Of a stretch of DNA of 60,658 nt, positions 35,577-44,993 are shown one piece after another (position 1 is the first letter of the stretch; each line of letters opens with the position of its first letter). The stretch is taken from positions 1 through 60,658 of the forward strand of contig CAXYYO010000020.1 of assembly GCA_964293305.1 (NCBI GenBank). Direction: 5' to 3'. A program made the translations under genes and the position numbers. The notes under the pieces are model-generated. The model was not told the origin of the DNA, did not search any database, and was given only the letters and a program-made list of their open reading frames with translations. This DNA comes from CALAGJ01 sp964293305. GTDB lineage: Bacteria > Bacteroidota > Bacteroidia > Chitinophagales > Chitinophagaceae.

Positions 35577-37220
35577 TTAATCAACTATCACTTTTATGTT
35601 CTCAACATTGTTGCCCTGTTTCAACTTTATAATATAAAGACCTGCTGATTGTTGAGGTAGCAATTTATTTAGTTGTTCATTTAAATGGGCCAGATCTGCT
35701 AAACTCTGCAACAGAGTTTGACCATGTGCAGAAAATACTTCCATAAATATCACCTCGCTGCTATTACCCCCACTTAATACAAAATTTGACCTGCCAGGAT
35801 TGGGAGATAGGGCAAAAGCCTTTTTTGGCAAATTTTTTAATGTGGAAGCATTTGCTAGAGCCACTGGTGCTATACCTGCACATGCTCCAACCTGGGGTAG
35901 GTTTCTGTCTATCCATGCTAATCTGGCGGCTATCCAAAATTTTAATGTCTGCATTTCTTCTTTATAAGTTTCGGGTATCGGATTCGGATTTGGCCATACA
36001 TATTCTCCAAGAGTAGGCCATTTTGTAAAATGGCGTTTTCTAGCTTCTGCAGTCAGTTCTGCAATAGAATCAATAGTAGCATATAAACTTTCTGTGCTTA
36101 AAATAGTTTGACGCAAGCTTTTCCATCTACATAGCAGGTTGGCTTTATAGGTTGTATCCTGCCAGAGCTTATCCCACCAAAAAGGCACAGGAAGTAGCAA
36201 AGGAGGACAGTCATAATTATATCTGTAGGCCCATCCTGTAGTATCACTTCCTTTACAATAATTTGCATTCCTAAAACCAAGATCATAATCCCAAACTGGG
36301 CCCATATGTATTCTTTTATCTTCAGAGTTATTATCCTTATACATATATGTACTGATATGATAGCCATCCACATTTCGGCTTAGCTCATTTACAATGAAAT
36401 AATCAATAAATGAATTTTCATCCGCATACTGTCTAAAGCCTGTCTCTGGATCTTGAAAGTCAACACTCTTTAGTGCAGTTTCAAAGCTATCCGTGTACCT
36501 TCTGATGTAATCTTTTTGTACCTGAGTTATATCTTCCGCCTTCGGATATACATATTTGAATCGTACTTTTGCAATTGAATTTGGTGCGCCATATTTTGAA
36601 ACCCATGCATCCGGATCTTTATCCAATGCATAAATATAGCCACCTGTTACCTTATCAGCACTACTATCCTGCGGCTCCAATTTTTTTATATCCACCCTGT
36701 TTTTATCCCGTTTTATCTTCTCCATAAATACATAAATGCCAATGTATTTATCATTCAATAATACTTCAACAAAGCGACAATGTGCTGCCCAATGTCCCAT
36801 TTTATTACTAAGGTCATATGCCAGATAGTTCCGCATCAATGTTTTATCACTATATGGTGCAAATAGTACCCAATCGCTTTCCTCAGGCAGTCCAAATAAC
36901 GAGGCATCTATGTCTTCTTTATTTTCGTCTCTGAGCTCTATGGAATATGATTTCATTGGAAACATTTGCGAACTTTCTCCACGTACTTCAATCCCTATAT
37001 TTCCGTTATATTCATTAAAGGCATCTGTCAAATTATTGCGAACTCCGGGTCCATTATAAATAATGCCCATGGTAGCCTCTATTTTTGGCTCATCTGGTAT
37101 TGGTAAGCCATTTGTATTTATAACAATAATCGGCAAATTTGAGGAACGATTTGATTGTGCAGATACATTGTAAATAACACAAATTAGCATCAATAAAAAA
37201 TAGTAGTTTTTTTTCATCAT
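35577..37220 (-). CDS. CotH-kinase-family protein with T9SS sorting domain
   Basis: A signal peptide (ending NVSAQ) is followed by the CotH domain, with GIEVRGESSQMFPMKSYSIEL, SDWVLFAPYSDKTLMRNYLAYDL, YIGIYVFMEKIKRDKNRVDI, DYFIVNELSRNVDGYHISTYMYKD and GPVWDYDLGFRNANY. The last two hold the catalytic-loop Asn and the Asp of DxD type used by this atypical kinase fold to bind metal and ATP. CotH of Bacillus spores phosphorylates coat proteins; the Bacteroidota proteins are secreted with unknown targets. The last 75 residues (LSPNPGRSNFVLSGG ... SAGLYIIKL) are a T9SS sorting domain. The second codon is also Met. Export should be through the system encoded by gldKLMN. Confidence 0.9.
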   Translation of the reverse strand: MMKKNYYFLLMLICVIYNVSAQSNRSSNLPIIVINTNGLPIPDEPKIEATMGIIYNGPGVRNNLTDAFNEYNGNIGIEVRGESSQMFPMKSYSIELRDENKEDIDASLFGLPEESDWVLFAPYSDKTLMRNYLAYDLSNKMGHWAAHCRFVEVLLNDKYIGIYVFMEKIKRDKNRVDIKKLEPQDSSADKVTGGYIYALDKDPDAWVSKYGAPNSIAKVRFKYVYPKAEDITQVQKDYIRRYTDSFETALKSVDFQDPETGFRQYADENSFIDYFIVNELSRNVDGYHISTYMYKDNNSEDKRIHMGPVWDYDLGFRNANYCKGSDTTGWAYRYNYDCPPLLLPVPFWWDKLWQDTTYKANLLCRWKSLRQTILSTESLYATIDSIAELTAEARKRHFTKWPTLGEYVWPNPNPIPETYKEEMQTLKFWIAARLAWIDRNLPQVGACAGIAPVALANASTLKNLPKKAFALSPNPGRSNFVLSGGNSSEVIFMEVFSAHGQTLLQSLADLAHLNEQLNKLLPQQSAGLYIIKLKQGNNVENIKVIVD

Positions 37221-37491
37221 TCAGAATTTAAAGTTTAAAAAATTTATTAACAGCTCTTTTTAAAAAATGGTATCAATAACTTTGGTATAAAAATAATATT
37301 AAATGTAATAGTTTACAATTTTAATAATTATTTTGAGCATGCACTTGTGTCAATTTTAATGAAAGCCTTTGTAAAGTTTTGCCCATTTACGCTCCAATCC
37401 ACAAAAAATAATTTGCTTAAATGGATACCCCAGTAACCTGCCATTCTAATTGAAGATAGTCATTGTATTATTGGCAAGAGTTCAACCCTAT
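37221..37491. other. Intergenic stretch upstream of the cotH-like gene
   Basis: AT-rich sequence that must hold the promoter of the minus-strand cotH-like gene. No exact TAnnTTTG element was found on the minus strand at a good distance, and no open frame with protein features was seen. Confidence 0.35.
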
Positions 37492-37534
37492 CAAAAAAAA
37501 ATCTGCCAACCAAGGAGCAGAAAGTTGGCAGATT
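37492..37534 (-). terminator. Rho-independent terminator of the thioredoxin-TPR gene
   Basis: AATCTGCCAAC (37500-37510) and GTTGGCAGATT (37524-37534) form a perfect 11-base stem around a 13-base loop, and the minus strand follows with eight T. It lies 38 bases after the stop of the gene. Confidence 0.88.
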
Positions 37535-37572
37535 ATTGAATAAATTGTAATAATATTATTCTTTCAGTAAAT

Positions 37573-38460
37573 TCATTTCTGCTCTACTTCTAACTTTTGC
37601 AAAGCCTGTTTGGCTTCATCAAAATTTGGGTCAATAAATAATGCTTGATGATAATATTCAATAGCATATTTTGAATTGCCTTTTACAGCATACATACGAG
37701 CCAGGTTATTGAGCAATCTTGCATCGTTTGGAAATAATATTCTATTAATTGCAAAACTCGCAAATGCCTTTTCAGTATCACCATTCAATTCATAGATAAT
37801 ACCAACTGTATTCAGTTCAGATTTTGTTTTTACCATGCTTTTCATTCGATCTGCCAACACTGATGAATCACGTATCAAATCACCTACAGCAGTTGTATCT
37901 GACAGTCGCATCCATGAAAATCCACCTGCATAATGAGGTATATATGGTTGCATTTTTACTATGCTGCATATATCTTCAATCCAGCTTTTTTGAGGATGTT
38001 CAATAACTCTGCCCATCTCCATTCCAGCTTTAGTTATAATCAAAGTAGGTACCCGAAAAATATATTTATTCTGCTCTTCTTTTCCCGGACTTTCCTTGTA
38101 GCTACTATCCTCATTATCTACAAACACTAAGTTTATACTATCCTTTGGAAAATCGATATAGTCAAGCAAAGCATACAATCTGGGTACTTCTCTGCGGCTA
38201 TCTCCACACCAAGTTCCCATAAAAATTTGAAGAGAAATACTTGTCAAATCCTTTTTAAGTTTTTTTGCTTCTTTTCTCGAAAACTTTGCTGTATCCACAG
38301 ATTTATTAAACCATGCATCAAAAGGTGGCTCTTGTAATGTTTCAAAAGAGTGACTACCCAACAAAATAGTATCATTAACCCCTCTTACAATATATTTTGG
38401 TTGCTGGCAATATGTAATCACAAAGCAGCACATAGCAGCTGCAGTAAATATAAATCGCAT
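37573..38460 (-). CDS. Exported thioredoxin-fold protein with C-terminal TPR repeats
   Basis: The start at 38460 gives a signal peptide (MRFIFTAAAMCCFVITYCQQ); the longer frame adds 18 residues that are not signal-like. The thioredoxin domain carries IFMGTWCGDSRREVPRLYALLDYI, where the usual CxxC is C85-G-D-S, so only one redox Cys remains, as in a group of Bacteroidota thioredoxin-like proteins. FRVPTLIIT holds the cis-Pro. Residues about 205-295 form two to three TPR units (ARLLNNLARMYAVKGNSKYAIEYYHQAL). The 295-residue protein should be periplasmic; the monothiol site argues against an ordinary disulfide reductase. Confidence 0.83.
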   Translation of the reverse strand: MRFIFTAAAMCCFVITYCQQPKYIVRGVNDTILLGSHSFETLQEPPFDAWFNKSVDTAKFSRKEAKKLKKDLTSISLQIFMGTWCGDSRREVPRLYALLDYIDFPKDSINLVFVDNEDSSYKESPGKEEQNKYIFRVPTLIITKAGMEMGRVIEHPQKSWIEDICSIVKMQPYIPHYAGGFSWMRLSDTTAVGDLIRDSSVLADRMKSMVKTKSELNTVGIIYELNGDTEKAFASFAINRILFPNDARLLNNLARMYAVKGNSKYAIEYYHQALFIDPNFDEAKQALQKLEVEQK

Positions 38461-38595
38461 AATTTTTTTTTTATAATTATTAAATAGATTGATGCATAGA
38501 ATCATACAACTCAATTTAGCTGTATGTGCACATTTCTAATTGAATTCAAATACAGTCACTTGTTCAAATTGGACTGTTAAGTTAAAATGAAATTA

Positions 38596-38937
38596 TTATA
38601 GCAGTTCCGGAGGTTTTAGGGTTAGTGACAAAAATCCTGCTGCAGTATTATCGCAGAATGTATCAAAATCTGTGGTTATAATCTGAAAGGATACTAATGA
38701 TAATTTATTATTATCACAAATCATATCACACATTTGTCCGTTAATGCTTCGAATATCAGATACAGGCAAGGCATCTGAATTATTGGAATCGAATGCAAAT
38801 GCATTTAATGTACAAGCACAGGGTGTATCTTCCGTATTTAAAATTGCTTGAATAATACAGTTTTCAAATTGTATCCATCTTGTGCCAGCAGACATCAGTA
38901 AAATGCTAATAAAAAATATTGAGATAAATTTTCTCAC
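38596..38937 (-). CDS. Small exported protein of unknown function
   Basis: A 113-residue frame with a plausible signal peptide (MRKFISIFFISILLMSAG) and a Cys-containing mature part (ENCIIQ, TPCACTLNAF, CDMICDN, FCDN), seven Cys in all, which suggests disulfides in the periplasm. It is followed on the same strand by the thioredoxin-TPR gene, 135 bases apart. I do not recognise a family, but the pairing of a Cys-rich exported protein with a thioredoxin-fold gene is suggestive. Confidence 0.55.
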   Translation of the reverse strand: MRKFISIFFISILLMSAGTRWIQFENCIIQAILNTEDTPCACTLNAFAFDSNNSDALPVSDIRSINGQMCDMICDNNKLSLVSFQIITTDFDTFCDNTAAGFLSLTLKPPELL

Positions 38938-39033
38938 CGCATAAAATTAATAGTTACACAATTAAAAAAAAAATATAGAATGCATCATCATTTTTTTCTC
39001 AACCTTTACATGGAAAATATGTATTAATAATAT

Positions 39034-41097
39034 ATGAATCAAAGGATACCAAACGGCCTTATACATGCCACAAGCCCATACCTATTGCAGCATGCATATA
39101 ATCCTGTTAATTGGCAAATTTGGACTGCCGATGCTTTACAAAAAGCAACAGAAGAAAATAAACCGATTCTTTTAAGCATAGGATATAGCGCCTGTCATTG
39201 GTGTCATGTAATGGAAAGGGAGAGTTTCGAAAATGAAGACACTGCTGCCATCATGAATGAGTATTTTATCAATATAAAAGTAGATAGAGAAGAAAGACCA
39301 GATTTAGATCATATTTATATGGATGCCTTACAGGCAATGACAGGAAGCGGAGGATGGCCACTCAACATATTCTTAACTCCACATCTCAAACCCTTCTATG
39401 GAGGCACCTATTTTCCACCTATAGCAGCATATAACCGAAAAAGTTGGCGTGAGACTTTATATCTTGTAAAAGATGCCTATGAAAAAAGGAAAGATGAAGT
39501 AGAAGATCAAGCCACTCACCTCATAGAATATCTTAATAATGCAAACAAGAGCCACACGGTAAATATTTCAGCAGCCACTCAATTTTTCTCAAAAGAAAAT
39601 ATGCTAGATATAGCACAGCAATTGCTACATCAGGCAGATACTTTCTGGGGTGGATTTGGAAATGCACCAAAGTTTCCACAAACCTTTTCATTACAATTTT
39701 TATTACAACTATACTATCATACTGGCATGCAGCCCGCACTACATCATGTAAAACTCAGTTTGGACAAAATGTATATGGGTGGTTTGTATGATCATATGGG
39801 TGGAGGCTTTGCAAGATATAGTACAGACACAGAATGGCTGGCACCACATTTTGAAAAAATGCTTTATGATAATGCACTACTGATTGGCATTTATGCAGAT
39901 GCTTACAAACTCACCAAAGATAAAAATTATAAAAAAGTAGTAGAAGAAACTATCGCTTTTTCACTGCGTGAAATGCAAGATGCGCAGGGATATTTTTATA
40001 GCGCATTAGACGCAGATAGTGAAGGAGTAGAAGGAAAATTTTATACATGGTCCTTTGATGAAGTACATCAAATACTCAAAGATGATGCAGGATGGTTTTG
40101 TGATATTTATGATATTAGCCCTACGGGCAATTGGGAGCATACAAACATTCCTAGACTGCTCCAACCCATTACTCATCACGCCACATCATTGAATATGTCT
40201 GTTGGTGAACTTGATGAAAAAATTTCAACTGCCATAAATAAATTAATGCAGGTTAGAAGCACACGTATTAGGCCACTTACAGATGATAAAATATTACTCA
40301 GTTGGAATGCAATGATGATTACCGCTCTGTGCAAAGCAGCAGGGGCGCTACAAGAAACGGAGTGGTTAAATATTGCAGAAAAAACATGGTCTGGTTTACA
40401 TACAAATTTGAAACAGCAAGAAGAGTGGTACCATAGTTACAAGCAAGGTCAAATGGGTCATAATGGGTTTTTAGATGATTATGCTTTGTTGGCTGAAGCT
40501 TGCTTACAACTATTTTATTGTACAGGAAGCATTAACTATTTAAATGAATTAAAGCAACTCATTGAAAAAGTAAATCAACGGTTTGATACGCCAGATCAGA
40601 TCATGTATTATTTTACAGAAACGAATGCCGAGGACATCATCATTAGAAAAAAAGAAATTTATGACGGAGCTACCGCATCGGGAAATAGTACAATGGCAAA
40701 TGTTTTATGGCAGGCGGGCATATTATTGGACCGTGCATACTGGCAGGAGCGTGCAAAAGCCATGACTCTTTGTATTTCAAAACAGATACAGCAATATCCA
40801 AATTCTTTTGGTTTATGGGCAAGTGTGGGCTTGCAAATTGCAATGCCTTCCACTGAAGTAGCTATCATCGGCCAGTCCTATAAAAAATTGATTTTTGAAA
40901 TGAAATCATATTTTTTTCCACATTTAATACTGCAAGGTGCAAAAAAATCAGACAAAATATTTCCCTTATTAGCCGAAAAAGAAAGTAAAACTGATGCTAC
41001 TTTAATCTATGTATGCAGTGGCAATAAATGCCTCAAACCTGTTGTCAGTACTACATTAGCTGCATCAATAATACAAGCGGAAAAAGATATTTTTTAA
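39034..41097 (+). CDS. YyaL/SSP411 family protein: thioredoxin-like domain plus (alpha/alpha)6 barrel (DUF255)
   Basis: The first 165 residues are the DUF255 thioredoxin-like domain, with SPYLLQHAYNPVNW and the active-site-like GYSACHWCHVMERESFEN, where C54-H55-W56-C57 forms a CxxC. The remaining 500 residues are an (alpha/alpha)6 barrel related to N-acylglucosamine epimerases and glycosidases (GGLYDHMGGGFARYSTD, WLAPHFEKMLYDNALL, LLSWNAMMITALCKAAG). The human homologue is SPATA20. The biochemical role is unknown. At 687 residues it is full length, cytosolic and monocistronic. Confidence 0.93.
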   Translation: MNQRIPNGLIHATSPYLLQHAYNPVNWQIWTADALQKATEENKPILLSIGYSACHWCHVMERESFENEDTAAIMNEYFINIKVDREERPDLDHIYMDALQAMTGSGGWPLNIFLTPHLKPFYGGTYFPPIAAYNRKSWRETLYLVKDAYEKRKDEVEDQATHLIEYLNNANKSHTVNISAATQFFSKENMLDIAQQLLHQADTFWGGFGNAPKFPQTFSLQFLLQLYYHTGMQPALHHVKLSLDKMYMGGLYDHMGGGFARYSTDTEWLAPHFEKMLYDNALLIGIYADAYKLTKDKNYKKVVEETIAFSLREMQDAQGYFYSALDADSEGVEGKFYTWSFDEVHQILKDDAGWFCDIYDISPTGNWEHTNIPRLLQPITHHATSLNMSVGELDEKISTAINKLMQVRSTRIRPLTDDKILLSWNAMMITALCKAAGALQETEWLNIAEKTWSGLHTNLKQQEEWYHSYKQGQMGHNGFLDDYALLAEACLQLFYCTGSINYLNELKQLIEKVNQRFDTPDQIMYYFTETNAEDIIIRKKEIYDGATASGNSTMANVLWQAGILLDRAYWQERAKAMTLCISKQIQQYPNSFGLWASVGLQIAMPSTEVAIIGQSYKKLIFEMKSYFFPHLILQGAKKSDKIFPLLAEKESKTDATLIYVCSGNKCLKPVVSTTLAASIIQAEKDIF

Positions 41098-41180
41098 TGG
41101 TACACAATAATTAAAAATGACCAACGTTTTTAAAGGTTTCAAAATAGTATTAAATGTTGTATATCTGTTATTTGTAAAAC

Positions 41181-41211
41181 TTGGATGGTGTTTTCAAATA
41201 GCTACATTTGC
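41181..41211 (+). promoter_or_regulatory. Promoter of the gldKLMN operon
   Basis: TTG at 41181-41183 is followed after 19 bases by TACATTTGC (41203-41211), an exact match to the Bacteroidota promoter pattern TTG-N19-TAnnTTTG. Transcription would start near 41217, giving a leader of about 23 bases before gldK. Confidence 0.8.
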
Positions 41212-41239
41212 CACAACATATAAATTTTAATAGATAAGG

Positions 41240-42547
41240 ATGAAAAACCGGACCTTTTTACTTGGATTCTTTTTTTTACTTACTACTGCTTTTTTAAGCA
41301 GTTGCGGCTCAGGCTCCAAACAAGTAGCATCGAAATCCAGCTCAAAATCAAAATCATCAGATGGTCAGCTACATGGTGTGGCACCATCATCAAGGGGTAG
41401 TATGGGCAGGCCTTACGGCATGGTGTATATTCCCCCTGGCACATTTCACATGGGGCCGAGTGATGAGGATGTAAATTTCAATTATACAGCCCGTAATAAA
41501 TCTGTTTCAATTAATGGATTTTGGATGGATGCCACTGAAGTTACAAACAATGAGTATCGCCAGTTTGTACAATGGGTTAGAGATTCTTTAGCTGCCGTGG
41601 AATTAGGATATTTCAAAACTAGCAGCAATGGGGATACCGCCGTTGATTGGAAAAAAGCAGCCGGTATAAAATGGGGTGATAGTAAAACATTGGAGAAAAT
41701 GAGTAATATCATTTTGGCTCCCGATAATAGAATTTATGGTCGTATGGAGTTAGACCCAGATAAAATACTTTTCAGCGTGCAAGGTTTTAATTTAAAAGAT
41801 GCAGCCAAAAGGGAAAATGCTGGCAAACCTAGAAAAGACTTTATGTATAAATATGGTATGAAGGTTTATCCTGACACTTTATGCTGGATGCGTGATTTCT
41901 CATATTCATACAACGAACCAATGACCAAAAGGTATTATACCCATCCTTCTTATGGCAATTATCCTGTGGTGGGCGTTAGTTGGAAACAAGCTGTTGCTTT
42001 CTGTCATTGGAGATCAAAATATCTGAACGACTATTTAGGCAAAGCAAAAAAAGCCCAAGAAAGTGATTACAGGCTACCTACAGAAGCAGAATGGGAGTAC
42101 GCAGCAAGAGGCGGACGTAGCCAAAGTATGTATCCTTGGGGTAACTATTACCCTCGAAATAAAAAAGGTTGCTTAATGGCAAACTTCAAACCTGGTAGGG
42201 GAAATTATCCTGAAGATGGCGGTTTTTATACAGTAAAAGCTGATTCTTACTGGCCAAATGATTTCAATCTATATAATATGGCAGGTAATGTGGCTGAATG
42301 GACTAGTTCCTATTTCTATGAAGGATCTTATAACTTTCAGCATGACATGAATCCGGATATACAATGGAATGCGTTGGATTCGGATCCTCCACGAATGAAG
42401 CGTAAAGTGGTACGTGGCGGCAGCTGGAAAGATGTAGGTTTTTTCCTCCAAACCAGTACTAGACAATATGAATATCAAGACACTACAAAATCATATATAG
42501 GATTCCGTTGTGTTATTGACCTACCCTCATCTTTTGTGAAAAAATAA
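41240..42547 (+). CDS. gldK: T9SS ring lipoprotein GldK (PorK)
   Basis: A signal peptide with lipobox LSSC (Cys at residue 22) makes this an outer-membrane-anchored lipoprotein. A Ser/Lys-rich linker precedes a formylglycine-enzyme/SUMF1 fold from about residue 55 (GMVYIPPGTFHMGPSDEDV, DATEVTNNEYRQFVQWV, YPVVGVSWKQAVAFCHWRS, RLPTEAEWEYAARGG, NMAGNVAEWTSSYF, VVRGGSWKDVG). GldK lacks enzymatic function and, with GldN, forms the periplasmic ring of the type IX secretion system. It opens the gldKLMN operon, which has the canonical order, and a near-perfect promoter lies just upstream. The 435-residue length is normal. Confidence 0.95.
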   Translation: MKNRTFLLGFFFLLTTAFLSSCGSGSKQVASKSSSKSKSSDGQLHGVAPSSRGSMGRPYGMVYIPPGTFHMGPSDEDVNFNYTARNKSVSINGFWMDATEVTNNEYRQFVQWVRDSLAAVELGYFKTSSNGDTAVDWKKAAGIKWGDSKTLEKMSNIILAPDNRIYGRMELDPDKILFSVQGFNLKDAAKRENAGKPRKDFMYKYGMKVYPDTLCWMRDFSYSYNEPMTKRYYTHPSYGNYPVVGVSWKQAVAFCHWRSKYLNDYLGKAKKAQESDYRLPTEAEWEYAARGGRSQSMYPWGNYYPRNKKGCLMANFKPGRGNYPEDGGFYTVKADSYWPNDFNLYNMAGNVAEWTSSYFYEGSYNFQHDMNPDIQWNALDSDPPRMKRKVVRGGSWKDVGFFLQTSTRQYEYQDTTKSYIGFRCVIDLPSSFVKK

Positions 42548-42630
42548 TTATAAAAGAAATTTTATTTAAAGAGAATATCTTAGGAAAAATCATTTATCCA
42601 TCTTATAAAAAATCGAAAAACAATTAAATT

Positions 42631-43398
42631 ATGGCAGCAGCAATTCCTCCTAAAGTAAGCCGTCTCGTTGACATTTTTGTATCTGTAGGTGCCGCAGTAG
42701 TAATATGGGGTGCACTCCAAAAATTATTACATACTCCAAGTGCAGATTTATTTCTTAAAATTGGTTTATCTACAGAGGCAATAATATTTTTAGCCTATGG
42801 TGTTTTGTATATGATTTATCCCGCAGTTGATGATAATCATGTTAAACCCACAACTGTATCAGCGGCAGGTACACCGGCCTTGGGTAGTATGGAGAAAATG
42901 CTGAAAGAAGCTGATATCACTCCTGCAAATCTTGGCAAATTGAGTGAAGGTTTTCAAAAACTTGGTGCCACAGTAAACAATCTGGGAGAAATAAGTGATG
43001 TGGTAAAAAATACCAATTCATTTGGTGCTAAAACAAAAGAAGCAGCTGATGTTTTAGACAATGCAAAAAACGCATTTACTCTAATGGCTAATTCTGCTGA
43101 TTCTTTTAATAATGCTTCCACCGGTGCTACAAAATTCCATGATCAAGTACAAGTACTTACTAAAAATCTTTCCTCTCTCAATACCATTTATGAATTGGAA
43201 TTACAGGAAAGCAACAATCATCTTAAAGCACTAAACCAGTTTTATGGTAAGTTGGCCCAGGCTTCCGCCGCAATGACAACAACTGCAGATGATGCACAAA
43301 AAGCAAAAGAACAAATTTCAACTTTAGCAGGCAATTTGAGTAAGCTTAATACAATTTATGGTAATATGATTTCGGCCATGTCTAGTGGTGGCAGATAA
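42631..43398 (+). CDS. gldL: T9SS inner-membrane motor subunit GldL (PorL)
   Basis: Two membrane helices (about residues 14-30 and 44-65) hold VDIFVSVGAAVVIWGALQKLLHT and STEAIIFLAYGVLYMIYP, the second with the conserved Glu (E50) thought to take part in proton flow in the GldLM motor. The rest of the 255 residues is a cytosolic helical tail (EKMLKEADITPANLGKLSEGFQKLG). GldL with GldM uses the proton gradient to power secretion and gliding. The gene is 83 bases after gldK and 59 bases before gldM. The start MAAAIPPKVSRLVD is standard for the family. Confidence 0.95.
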   Translation: MAAAIPPKVSRLVDIFVSVGAAVVIWGALQKLLHTPSADLFLKIGLSTEAIIFLAYGVLYMIYPAVDDNHVKPTTVSAAGTPALGSMEKMLKEADITPANLGKLSEGFQKLGATVNNLGEISDVVKNTNSFGAKTKEAADVLDNAKNAFTLMANSADSFNNASTGATKFHDQVQVLTKNLSSLNTIYELELQESNNHLKALNQFYGKLAQASAAMTTTADDAQKAKEQISTLAGNLSKLNTIYGNMISAMSSGGR

Positions 43399-43457
43399 TA
43401 TTATCTCTAATTATATTTTTAAACTTGTATTAATCTTATCCTAAATAAAAAATAGTC

Positions 43458-44987
43458 ATGGCATTACCTAAAGAGCCGCGGCAGAAAATGATAAATATTA
43501 TGTACTTAGTGCTTACCGCACTACTTGCATTGAACGTTTCTGCTGAAATTATAAACGCATTTAAAGTGGTTGATCAAAGCCTTAGTAGGGCAAGAACAAC
43601 TATTGATGAAAAGAATAAATTAATATTCAATTCATTTGATGAAAAATTAAAAGATCCGGAAACTGCAGAACGTGCAGCAAAATGGCAAGCCAAAGCATTG
43701 GATGCTAAAAAGATATCCGATGATATGATGGCCTATATAGAAAGTATCAAGGAGGAAATACAAAAAGAAGCTGGCTTTGTTGCCGGAGTAGAACATTCTA
43801 TGAAAGAGGATGACTTGGATGCTGCAACAAGGGTACTTACTGATCCAAATACCAAAAAAGGTGAAGAACTTAGAAAAAAACTAATCGAATTTAAGAAAAA
43901 TCTTTTAGGTATAGATAGTAGCATTGCGCAAGAGTATTTGAATAGTTTACCCATCAACACCGACCCCATATCTTCAAATAATGAAACATCTGAAAAAGAA
44001 TGGGCAATGGGTTATTTCAACATGACACCTACTGTAGCTGCTTTAACCATCCTCAGTAAATTTGAAAATGATGTAAAAAATAGTGAGGCTATGATTATTG
44101 ATGCCTGCCATAGAAAAGTAGGAGAGGTACAGGTTGTATATGATGCATTTCAAGCATTTGCAGGCACAAACTCTTTGTATCTTATGCCAGGTCAAGAATT
44201 ACAAATAACCGCAGGTGTGGGGGCATTCAGTAGTAAATCAAAACCAAATATTAGTATTGATGGTTCAGGTATGGCTTTAAATGCTGAAGGAGTTGCAGAA
44301 TATAAAACCACAGTTGGTGGCCCCGGCTCATACACCAAAACTGTAAGGATATCTTTTACAAAACCTGATGGAAGCATTGGCCAAGCAGATAAAGTTATTA
44401 ACTACACAGTTGGCTCACCTACCGGAGCTAGTGTAAGTGCAGATGCTGTAAAAGTTTTATATGTTGGATTAGATAATCCGCTTACTGTAAATGGTGGAAA
44501 TGTAGGTGACGAAAAGGTTTCAGCTTCTATGACTAATGGGTCACTTACCAAAACAGGTGCTGGAAAATATATTGCTCGCCCAGCTAAATCTGGAACAAAT
44601 GCTATAATTACCGTTGTGGCAGATGGAAAACCTACACCCTTTGAATTCAGGGTTAAAGATGTACCAGACCCCATTGCAAAAGTGGGTAATAATAGAGGTG
44701 GCAGAATGCCAGTAAATGAATTCAAAGCTCAAGCAGGTGTAAGGGCTGATCTTGAAAACTTTGTATTTGAAGGTGTGAAATTCTCAGTAACCTCTTTTAC
44801 AATTGTATTTACGGGTGCAGGTTTTCCAACGCTTGCTTATGATGAGGTAGCTGGAAACACTTTTAATAGTGTAAGAAGTTTAATTGAGAAATGTAAACCA
44901 GGTACTACTGTTACCATTGATGAAATAAATGCTTCCGGCCCAGGCGGATCAAGAGATATTCCTCCAATTGTTTTTAATTTATATTAA
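43458..44987 (+). CDS. gldM: T9SS motor subunit GldM (PorM)
   Basis: The N-terminus KEPRQKMINIMYLVLTALLALNVSAEIINAFKVVD carries the single membrane helix that packs against GldL. A long periplasmic region of helices and beta domains follows (GQELQITAGVGAFSS, the DGSGMALNAEGVAEYK domain and GNNRGGRMPVNEFKAQAGV, ending FNLY). GldM transmits motor movement to the GldKN ring. The 509-residue length is normal for the family. It lies 6 bases before gldN, so these two are tightly coupled. Confidence 0.95.
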   Translation: MALPKEPRQKMINIMYLVLTALLALNVSAEIINAFKVVDQSLSRARTTIDEKNKLIFNSFDEKLKDPETAERAAKWQAKALDAKKISDDMMAYIESIKEEIQKEAGFVAGVEHSMKEDDLDAATRVLTDPNTKKGEELRKKLIEFKKNLLGIDSSIAQEYLNSLPINTDPISSNNETSEKEWAMGYFNMTPTVAALTILSKFENDVKNSEAMIIDACHRKVGEVQVVYDAFQAFAGTNSLYLMPGQELQITAGVGAFSSKSKPNISIDGSGMALNAEGVAEYKTTVGGPGSYTKTVRISFTKPDGSIGQADKVINYTVGSPTGASVSADAVKVLYVGLDNPLTVNGGNVGDEKVSASMTNGSLTKTGAGKYIARPAKSGTNAIITVVADGKPTPFEFRVKDVPDPIAKVGNNRGGRMPVNEFKAQAGVRADLENFVFEGVKFSVTSFTIVFTGAGFPTLAYDEVAGNTFNSVRSLIEKCKPGTTVTIDEINASGPGGSRDIPPIVFNLY

Positions 44988-44993
44988 TTTCTG

